From assembly GCA_027486155.1 (NCBI GenBank), contig JAIXPR010000156.1:1-6350 (forward strand): a stretch of 6,350 nt of DNA, read 5' to 3'. The notes beneath the pieces were generated by a model. The model was given only the letters and a program-made list of their open reading frames with translations, had not been told where the DNA came from and did not search any database. Positions 1 to 5,532 of this stretch are shown in pieces (position 1 is the first letter of the stretch; the number at the start of each line of letters is the position of its first letter). The translations under genes and the position numbers were made by a program. The stretch is from Pseudomonadota bacterium. GTDB taxonomy: Bacteria; Bdellovibrionota_C; UBA2361; OMII01.

Positions 1-826
1 CCTTGGCCGGCGCACTAAGGCCTGGCTCAACGACCGCCGCTTTATTTGGGGCTACCTCTTGAGGGGACGCACCCTTGAGAGATCCGGGGATAGCCCCTCT
101 TCCCTCAAGCTCCGCTCCTGTTCCCTCTACGACGTCAGCTTCCCGACCGAGTACTCGAACCTCCCCACCCGTTCCGGAGATCTCCTTGGTAGGAGCGTCG
201 TCAACGAGCGCCTGAGAACCTCCGAGATCTTGGTTAAAGATGGCATCAGGGTCAGAGATAGGATCTCGCCGCGCCGCAACCGCTTGCTCTGACTGCTGGG
301 GCTTTGGAGCTACCTCTTGTCTACTTTCTTGAACCGCTTTAACGATTCGTTGATCAGGTACCTGCGGTTTCTGCGCTTCGACGGGCTTCTTCACCTCCGA
401 CCCTACAACGGCGGATCCGCCGAGTTGTCCATACACCGAGTCCCACCCTTTTTGATTTTTCTCAGGGAACTCCTCATTCAGGGCGAGCTTTGGAACCTCC
501 ACACCTGACGCGGTACGCGCCGCTTCGAAGCCTACATAACGCCCCGACAGGAACCCGATGAAGTACGCGCCGAAGATCGCTCCGATGGCGAGACCAAGCC
601 ACACCGCTACCTGAAGCGCGCCAAGCCGAATATCCCAACCACGACCATTGCCACGACCATCACCACGTCTCGCCGTCATCGATGGCCTCCCGTTGTTATC
701 CTCTGATGGGCGCAATCGGTATCCTTGGGTCATCCCCCCTCCACTCCTTACCCCGGAGCTTTTTACCCCGGAACCACTTATCCCGGTTCGATGTTCAGTA
801 GCATGGTCTGCTGAAGACTTGCGCAT
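1..826 (-). CDS. Single-pass membrane protein, probable SPOR-family envelope protein (3' end beyond window)
   Basis: The frame is open from the left edge to ATG 826; about 275 codons are visible and the C-terminus is missing. From ATG 679, a basic Gly/Arg-rich stretch leads into one hydrophobic segment (roughly residues 24-44 from that ATG, containing VAVWLGLAIGAIFGAYFIGF), then SGRYVGFEAAR. A long Pro/Glu/Gln/Ala-rich, probably disordered region follows. Short cytoplasmic head, one membrane anchor and periplasmic linker is the usual layout of SPOR-domain septal peptidoglycan-binding proteins. The SPOR domain would lie outside the window, so that name is inference from layout and from a position after an ArgRS-like gene. 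Start choice: ATG 826 overlaps the upstream stop as TAATG with GGAGG 4 nt before it, suggesting coupling. ATG 679 has GGGAGG at a better 6-nt spacing. ATG 733 is a third, weaker option. No stop occurs between 826 and 679. Confidence 0.7.
   Translation of the reverse strand, partial: MRKSSADHATEHRTGISGSGVKSSGVRSGGGMTQGYRLRPSEDNNGRPSMTARRGDGRGNGRGWDIRLGALQVAVWLGLAIGAIFGAYFIGFLSGRYVGFEAARTASGVEVPKLALNEEFPEKNQKGWDSVYGQLGGSAVVGSEVKKPVEAQKPQVPDQRIVKAVQESRQEVAPKPQQSEQAVAARRDPISDPDAIFNQDLGGSQALVDDAPTKEISGTGGEVRVLGREADVVEGTGAELEGRGAIPGSLKGASPQEVAPNKAAVVEPGLSAPAK
742..786. repeat. Three-copy 15-bp tandem repeat
   Basis: TTACCCCGG occurs at 748-756 and 763-771, and TTATCCCGG at 778-786, an exact 15-bp period on the plus strand. 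Read on the minus strand in the membrane-protein frame, the period is five codons, giving GISGS, GVKSS, GVRSG. It lies between the two main candidate start codons (826 and 679). The multiple-of-three period is compatible with translation from 826 but does not prove it. Confidence 0.6.
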
Positions 827-2073
827 TAGCCCTCCGTTATTGCAGGTAGTATACCGACAATACCGAGCACTAGACCAGCGTTTATCTGCAGCAACTCACC
901 GAACGGATCGCCGCTTATGAGCGCCGCGCGGTAGTGCGGCGCGTTCAACGTCGCGTGAGCGCGCGCGGCGAACTGCTCGGCGACGGTACTCCACGCGAGA
1001 ACCTCTCCCTCTCGCACCGCGCGCGCGGTGAGCGCCGGAAGGAAGAGCGCTCGAAGGGAGAGGCCTCGATCTCGCGCTGGCAGTGATACGACGCGCTCGA
1101 GAAGCTCTCGCTCATCGTCAGGGGTAAGAGGCTTTACGAGCTGCGCGATACGCTGGCTCAAAACCTGAAGAGTCCACCGGGGAGACGCGCATTCATCATA
1201 GAGAGAGACAGCTGGATCGAGGTCTCCTGAGGGGATCGAGGAGGCCATATGATGCGCCCACCTAAGCCACGACTCCCGACCGGAAAGTCTTCGCACTACC
1301 TTCTCCAACGATGCCGACGAGAGAAGCTCAGAGAGCACTCGATCTCGACTCAAGAGCCACCCATCGGGGGGGATCCTCAAAAAACTTGTGCCAGCGTTGC
1401 GAGACTCAACGAACGCCCGCTTCGCCTCACGCGAAAGTCGATCATGGTAATGGTGAGAGGTCCACACCGTCATCGGCATCTCTCGATGTTGAGTCTCCTG
1501 AGGAGCGTCACACGCGAGCCTCACCTCGCCTTCGCTCCGGAAACACCGCTCCACGGCGTCCACCACTAAGGCGATCACCTCATCCTGGGTGGACACGATT
1601 CGCGGAGAGTCGGGCGCAAATCCGAGACGACACCCGCCCTCAAACGCCACCGCGAGAAGCGCCTGCGAGGCGCAACACGCTATCAAGCGCAATCGGGCGT
1701 ACACCGGAGAGGTCGCGTCGGGGACGAGACACACGATCGTTCGAGGTCCATGAGCCTTTTTTCCAGACGTAAAGATCTCACCCCGCAAACGACTCTCCTC
1801 TCGCAGGATATGGGGAGGGGTGTCAGAGAGAATCATATAACCGGACACGACGTTCCACGTGCCAGGCACCTGGGGGGCTAGATCGGATACAACCTCGTGC
1901 GCGATTCGAAGGGCGTCCCCCCGAAGCGCTCGCGCGACCTCAATAGCGGCGGTTGAGCTAATCTCCCCCTTATCGAGATCCAGCATGGGGACGAAGCCCG
2001 CGCCGGGGGAGATGGCGACGGATGGATAGCGACGCTTAAGAGCCTCCGCGAGTGCTAACGACAACGTGGTCAT
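826..2073 (-). CDS. Arginyl-tRNA synthetase-like protein lacking a recognisable catalytic signature
   Basis: 415 residues, against about 550-590 for bacterial ArgRS. Residues about 30-84 resemble the ArgRS N-terminal additional domain that contacts the tRNA D-loop: a KGE segment, a helix with EVARAL and RIAHEVVSDL, then a strand with VSGYMI where ArgRS has a GPGFIN-like stretch. Residues 111-147 (RTIVCLVPDATSP, then YARLRLIA) can be laid on the first Rossmann strand and HIGH helix of ArgRS, but the HVGH residues are absent. No KMSK-like loop is visible. Roughly the last 120 residues are helical, run from LTPDDERELLERV to LVLGIVGILPAI, and resemble the DALR anticodon-binding domain and ArgRS C-terminus. 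I infer a shrunken, probably non-aminoacylating paralogue; function is unknown. ATG 2073 is preceded by GAGG at 7 nt and overlaps the upstream stop by 4 nt (ATGA). The reading frame is intact, so this is not an obvious pseudogene. The homology was judged by eye only. Confidence 0.55.
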   Translation of the reverse strand: MTTLSLALAEALKRRYPSVAISPGAGFVPMLDLDKGEISSTAAIEVARALRGDALRIAHEVVSDLAPQVPGTWNVVSGYMILSDTPPHILREESRLRGEIFTSGKKAHGPRTIVCLVPDATSPVYARLRLIACCASQALLAVAFEGGCRLGFAPDSPRIVSTQDEVIALVVDAVERCFRSEGEVRLACDAPQETQHREMPMTVWTSHHYHDRLSREAKRAFVESRNAGTSFLRIPPDGWLLSRDRVLSELLSSASLEKVVRRLSGRESWLRWAHHMASSIPSGDLDPAVSLYDECASPRWTLQVLSQRIAQLVKPLTPDDERELLERVVSLPARDRGLSLRALFLPALTARAVREGEVLAWSTVAEQFAARAHATLNAPHYRAALISGDPFGELLQINAGLVLGIVGILPAITEG

Positions 2074-3194
2074 GACTGAACCTCGTGCTTGAGAAGTCTT
2101 AAAAACGAGGGGTCTCGCAACAAACCGTACATCGCGAGGGCGTCAGACCTGGACCGTCCGTTCGAGAGCGCCATGCCCCCATCAACGTCGGCTCTAGCGC
2201 GCCTCATCATACGAGCCCCCTCACTTGTCGCCTGCGCAATATCCTCACGCCCGCTCTGAAGGAGGAACGCGAGGATAATTAACTTGCCAGCTTCCACAAA
2301 CTCATCAGGGGTGACGTCGGCACGATACGCGACGATGGCTTGAAGCGCCTCCACAACGTCCTCTCCTTGAACCTCCTCGATAATCGGAAGATGGGTAAAG
2401 AGCCCTCGCTCCACGAACTCCTGAATAACCTCGGCAGGCGACTCGTCGCCTATCGCGGTGACCACCTCGTTCCAAACCCGACGGGGAGAGAGGGTAGCTA
2501 ACGCGCCGCCCCGCACCGCCTCATAGAATCCAGAGAGCGTCGCTCTATCGAAATTAAACGAGAGCCGCACCACATACCGGACAGCACGGAAGAGTCGTGT
2601 CGGATCATCGACAAAGCTCTGCGGATGCAGGATTCGAAGGGTCGCGCCCTTGATGTCTGGCAATCCGCAACACGGATCGATCACCTGCTTCGCGACCTCT
2701 TCCAGAGAGAGCTCCTCCGACACCAACCCACGATACGCGGCCAGCGGGAGCGCCAGCGCGTTACTTGAAAAGTCACGTCGCCAGAGATCGTTTTCGATAC
2801 TGGTGGGGGTGACAACCGGCAACGCCCCGGGGCGCGCGTACTCCTCACTACGGGCGGTCGCGACATCGACCTCCGAGAGATACGGCGGGTCCCCTCCTTC
2901 AGTCCGGAACGGCGAAAAAAGTTTTGAGGTCAGAAAACTCACGTGTTCACGCCGCTCCCCGCCGATCTCCCCTTGCAGGGCCTTTGAGAAGGCGAGGCCA
3001 TCTCCCTCAATCACCACATCGAGATCGTAATCACCGACGGGACGCCGCATGAGCAGATCACGAACGAAGCCACCCACTATCACAATGCGCTCTCCCCTCG
3101 CCTCAGCCACACGAAGAGCCGCGTCCACGACGGTGCGCAGAGAGACTAACCCCCGGGGGGCGCCTTTTTCAGTGATTACACCCGACACACTCAC
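2070..3194 (-). CDS. Class II tRNA nucleotidyltransferase / poly(A) polymerase family protein
   Basis: 374 residues with a clear poly(A) polymerase head domain. GGFVRD is at 41-46, the metal-binding pair D57 and D59 sits in DYDLD, and EGDG follows at 63-66. The third carboxylate is probably D110 in EVDVATAR. RRDFSSNALA at 139-148 is the conserved motif after the catalytic strands. DDPTRLFRAVRY at 196-207 matches the E/DDPxRxLRAxR nucleotide-recognition motif. The family adds CCA, CC or A to tRNA 3' ends, or poly(A) to RNA; the motifs do not decide which, so no symbol is given. No HD or CBS domain is seen, and the C-terminal part is a helical RNA-binding body. The start is GTG 3194, 5 nt after the dcd stop, with only a weak purine-rich stretch upstream; GTG 3188 is an alternative. 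It overlaps the next gene by 4 nt, so the two are probably translationally coupled. Confidence 0.88.
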   Translation of the reverse strand: MSVSGVITEKGAPRGLVSLRTVVDAALRVAEARGERIVIVGGFVRDLLMRRPVGDYDLDVVIEGDGLAFSKALQGEIGGERREHVSFLTSKLFSPFRTEGGDPPYLSEVDVATARSEEYARPGALPVVTPTSIENDLWRRDFSSNALALPLAAYRGLVSEELSLEEVAKQVIDPCCGLPDIKGATLRILHPQSFVDDPTRLFRAVRYVVRLSFNFDRATLSGFYEAVRGGALATLSPRRVWNEVVTAIGDESPAEVIQEFVERGLFTHLPIIEEVQGEDVVEALQAIVAYRADVTPDEFVEAGKLIILAFLLQSGREDIAQATSEGARMMRRARADVDGGMALSNGRSRSDALAMYGLLRDPSFLRLLKHEVQS

Positions 3195-3199
3195 AAACT

Positions 3200-3769
3200 C
3201 TACTCAAGTTCGTCGTCACTCATAATCTCGTTGTTGTAGATCGGGATGCCGACAGATTGTTGGTACCGATACTTGCCCTTGTCATCATAGCGCTCCGCGC
3301 TCGGGGTTTTAAGCTCAAAGAGAACCACTCGGGCGATCTTCATCTTTGGATATAAAAGGATGGGGTTCGGTCCATGATTAGCCAACTCCAACGTTACCGG
3401 TCGATCGCTGTGACCGGGATAGACCATCATCGCGGTCTGTACAATGGTAAGACCGACCCGCGCCAAGGTACTGCGCCCCTCGATCATAAACCCAAGTGAA
3501 TTTCCCACCGTGACGTTCTGATACGTATGGCCGAGGATAAACTCTCCCGGCTGGAGAGCGTACGGTTTTTCGTCGGTGATGATTATCGAGTCGTATGGAG
3601 GAGGCTCAGACTTGCGTACGTCGACAACATGACCTGATTGAGGTTTGAGAAGCTCGGCCCCCAAGTGCATAGTGATGCCAGAGGAGCGAATCCACTGTGA
3701 TGAATATGGAGACACCTTGAGCTCTCCACTTTCGATAACCCGTTTAATATCCGCATCTGACAACATCAT
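3200..3769 (-). CDS. dcd: dCTP deaminase-like protein
   Basis: 189 residues, close to E. coli Dcd (193). The family converts dCTP to dUTP (some members go on to dUMP), feeding thymidylate synthesis, and acts as a cytosolic trimer of the dUTPase fold. Visible hallmarks: LSDADI at the N-terminus, LQPGEFILG at 72-80, GRSTLARVG at 98-106, VTLELANHG at 125-133 and KYRYQQS near the C-terminus. S100, R104 and E128 align with E. coli S111, R115 and the catalytic E138. The segment between them is unusual: positions equivalent to E. coli H121, R126 and D128 appear as V110, M115 and Y117, with about one extra residue before VTLE, and the usual VDVRLG is ITMHLG. It could be a divergent deaminase or a relative with altered chemistry. 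ATG 3769 is preceded by AAGGAG at 8 nt; a second ATG follows directly. It is the first gene of the leftward operon. Confidence 0.85.
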   Translation of the reverse strand: MMLSDADIKRVIESGELKVSPYSSQWIRSSGITMHLGAELLKPQSGHVVDVRKSEPPPYDSIIITDEKPYALQPGEFILGHTYQNVTVGNSLGFMIEGRSTLARVGLTIVQTAMMVYPGHSDRPVTLELANHGPNPILLYPKMKIARVVLFELKTPSAERYDDKGKYRYQQSVGIPIYNNEIMSDDELE

Positions 3770-3814
3770 AATGAAGGCTCCTTAGATGAACGCCGCCCCT
3801 GAATCGGGCGCTCC

Positions 3815-3843
3815 ACACTACGAAGATACCGACATCTCCTCAA
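3815..3843 (-). promoter_or_regulatory. Candidate sigma70-type promoter for the leftward operon
   Basis: On the minus strand, TTGAGG (3843-3838) is followed after 17 nt by TAGTGT (3820-3815), each matching the consensus at four of six positions. It would give a leader of about 40 nt before the dcd start at 3769. A weak match; the choice is guided mainly by spacing and by lying in the divergent intergenic gap. Confidence 0.28.
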
Positions 3844-3961
3844 GGGCTTGTCCTACCATCTTGCAGTCTAAAAGCCCCAGCAATCAAAGCCATTCTCAAA
3901 TGACTGGATTTATTGCATTTTCACTCATGAGAGGGGCCTGCGTCAACTCATCCGTCCTCTC

Positions 3962-3989
3962 TTGCTCGAATCCGGGCAGCAGGTATACA
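3962..3989 (+). promoter_or_regulatory. Candidate sigma70-type promoter for the rightward membrane/TPR gene pair
   Basis: TTGCTC (3962-3967) and TATACA (3984-3989) are separated by 16 nt. Transcription would start near 3996, leaving a leader of about 25 nt before ATG 4021. This is the better of the two promoter candidates in the divergent region, but it rests on consensus matching alone. Confidence 0.4.
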
Positions 3990-4020
3990 CTCGCAACACT
4001 TTCAAGATGATAGGGTAATT

Positions 4021-4284
4021 ATGGAACTCAAAACTAGCGAAGTGAACGGTGCAATCAGATGGCTTCTTGGGGCAGGTGCCGCCGCGATCGGTTTAAGCCT
4101 CTTCCTCTTTTGGGCTGACGATTCCGTTATGGGCAAGGCCAAGGAGCGCGATATCGCACACAACGCCCAGCTTCGAGATCTCCGAATCGCTCAATCCTCT
4201 CTCCCATCCGGTGTAACGGATGAGCGTCAGATCCTTCCTCTTCAGATCGAGGCTGACGGGCAGGGTGGCACCGGGACCAAGTAG
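4021..4284 (+). CDS. Small single-pass membrane protein of unknown function
   Basis: 87 residues, no family recognised. A short polar head is followed by a hydrophobic segment at about residues 11-31 (ending LSLFLFWADD). A polar tail of about 55 residues, partly charged (AKERDIAHNAQLRDLRIAQ), ends Gly-rich. This suggests a membrane-anchored protein with a short soluble tail. ATG 4021 has only a modest AGGG 5 nt upstream, with a candidate promoter at 3962-3989. It ends in TAG at 4282-4284, and the TPR gene continues in the same frame 12 nt later, so the two are probably co-transcribed and may act together. Hydropathy and promoter context favour a real gene, but there is no homology support. 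Confidence 0.6.
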   Translation: MELKTSEVNGAIRWLLGAGAAAIGLSLFLFWADDSVMGKAKERDIAHNAQLRDLRIAQSSLPSGVTDERQILPLQIEADGQGGTGTK

Positions 4285-4296
4285 TCCTCCTACCCC

Positions 4297-4842
4297 GTGC
4301 GTCGAATCTCACACGTCGTCGTTACTATCTGCGTCAACATCTTGTGGCGTGTGCGTCCTCTTGCGGGTCGTGCGCACCTCCCCTCGCTCGCCACTCGTGC
4401 GACAGATGAACATCCGGCTGAAAGCGCAGAGGTGGAGGCTCTTCGAGCCCTTATTCGTCGGTTTCCGTACTGGATGAGGGGGCGGGCCTTGCTCGCCGCG
4501 AGAAGCTTAGCAGCCAACGACGTAGCGACAGCGTACGCTGAGGCTCAAGCGTTACTGGCGCTAGCTCCAAAAAACTCCCACTACCACCCCACCGCTCTCT
4601 TTGAGCTCGGTCGATGCTTCCTGCGTCGGGGTGACGCGGCCTCTGCCCTCGCCTTTCTCGATCGAGCGCACGAGATCAGCCCAAACAATTGTCGAGTTCA
4701 AGAGGAGCGATCGGCCGCGCTTGTGCTGCTCGGGGATAAGGCGCGCGCCCTCAACATCTTGAGAACGATCAAGCCGGACGAGCTCTCTGTTGAGGGGAAG
4801 GCGGCGCTTCAGTGGCTTTCGCGCGAGCCGGCGAGTCTGTAA
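4297..4842 (+). CDS. TPR repeat protein
   Basis: 181 residues from GTG 4297. About residues 44-60 form a charged helix (AEVEALRALIRRFPYW). Three tetratricopeptide-like units follow: about 61-92 (ending ALLALAPKN), 97-130 (ALFELGRCFLRRGDAASALAFLDRA then ISPNN, the clearest) and 132-160 (LVLLGDKARALNIL then KP). TPRs are helical protein-binding scaffolds; no partner can be named. From GTG 4297 the N-terminus is RR plus a hydrophobic stretch (about residues 5-17), which could be a weak membrane or signal segment. The start is uncertain: no Shine-Dalgarno precedes 4297 (the upstream bases are pyrimidine-rich), and GTG 4351 also sits before the TPR region. In-frame extension beyond 4285 is blocked by the TAG ending the membrane-protein gene. 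Confidence 0.8.
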   Translation: MRRISHVVVTICVNILWRVRPLAGRAHLPSLATRATDEHPAESAEVEALRALIRRFPYWMRGRALLAARSLAANDVATAYAEAQALLALAPKNSHYHPTALFELGRCFLRRGDAASALAFLDRAHEISPNNCRVQEERSAALVLLGDKARALNILRTIKPDELSVEGKAALQWLSREPASL

Positions 4843-5178
4843 ATAGGACAGAGTCGCCTTAACAAGAATGAGTGTGTAGGTGGGCTACCCTTCCCCCGCA
4901 CCCAAGCCTACGCGCGAGCAACCTCGAGAGCGATAAAAGCCCGCTACCACCCCAAAGTGCGCCTGTTCGTGCTGTGGACGAGAGACTATTCGGCTCCGGA
5001 ACGGGACAGTCGCGAATAGCCTCGAGGAGATTAGCCTACCTAAACGACGGAAAATGTGACTAGCGAACGGGGAGGATGGACCCGTACCCAGGATACTAGG
5101 ACCAAAGGGCGCAGAGAAATATTTTTCAGTTTATGTGATGTGAGTATTGAACAACTTTCTATTTTACCCCATACCTAA
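4843..5178. other. Intergenic region without a convincing gene; complementary segments then AT-rich DNA
   Basis: No frame here gives a protein-like product: a 63-codon GTG-started plus-strand frame at 4872-5063 has no recognisable character. About 4877-5100 is rich in complementary segments (see the separate RNA entry). About 5115-5178 is AT-rich, as expected of a promoter region for the formyltransferase gene. The nearest match is TTGAAC (5147-5152) with CATACC 17 nt on, which is poor at the -10. No clear terminator with a U-tract follows the TPR gene. Confidence 0.5.
4877..5042 (+). ncRNA. Candidate structured RNA (unrecognised class)
   Basis: Pairings seen by eye: 4877-4887 with 5032-5042 (11 bp, one G-U), enclosing 4922-4928 with 5021-5027 (7 bp, CCTCGAG/CTCGAGG). 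Inside that are two hairpins. The first is 4947-4950/4974-4977 plus 4956-4961/4968-4973 around a CCTGTT loop (two G-U pairs). The second is 4986-4992/5013-5019 (CTATTCG/CGAATAG). Together they form a closed stem leading to a junction with two arms. A further 5-bp hairpin lies downstream (5067-5071/5081-5085, with CTAG at 5060-5063 and 5096-5099). No conserved cores of RNase P, tmRNA, SRP RNA or common riboswitches were found, and it does not clearly match 6S RNA. The strand is assigned by neighbouring plus-strand genes only; it could equally be a leader of the formyltransferase mRNA, or chance pairing in GC-rich DNA. Confidence 0.25.
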
Positions 5179-5532
5179 GGTGGGAATAGAACACTTTTTA
5201 GGGTTTATGAGTTGGAAAAGACACCCTCATCTCCAAGGACCTGCTCTCCGCTAGCTGCCCAGTCTCCGTCATGTTGGGGCTCCCTCCAAATACGTCTACC
5301 CGGATCGCCAGGTAGTTCCATCGATTCTACGGGACCTCTCACGCTCCCCCCAACAACGAGAGCTCTAGATACGGCCTTGCGAACACCGCTTGAGGAGGCA
5401 AAGGGCGATGGCGCTCTCTCTGGATTGTGCCTGCCGCAGGTAACCGATTCCCACATCTCCGAGAGCAGCTCAATAGCGCACCAACGTTCGCTGTGTCGGC
5501 ATACACTGACGAGCAACTCTGGTCCGATAGCG

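Noticed and set aside
59..508. Plus-strand ORFs of 77 and 63 codons
   Set aside because: They are antisense to the minus-strand membrane-protein frame, whose product has a clear anchor and linker layout.
1249..1772. Overlapping plus-strand ORFs of 106 and 153 codons
   Set aside because: They are antisense to the ArgRS-like gene and rich in Arg/Pro/Ser, as expected of shadow frames in GC-rich DNA.
3955..3985. Possible tRNA T-arm (CTCGAATCC)
   Set aside because: The flanking bases do not form the five-pair T stem and no acceptor or anticodon arm can be placed upstream.
3786..4010. Plus-strand ORF of 74 codons in the divergent intergenic region
   Set aside because: Its protein shows no recognisable character, it has no ribosome-binding site tied to it, and it overlaps both promoter candidates.
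4220..4517. ORFs of 85 codons (plus) and 75 codons (minus) around the membrane/TPR junction
   Set aside because: They overlap the better supported TPR frame, and their products are Arg/Ser-rich with no motif.
5060..5130. Hairpin followed by ATATTTTT as a rho-independent terminator
   Set aside because: The T-rich run is about 20 nt past the hairpin and broken by A and C, so it does not have terminator geometry.
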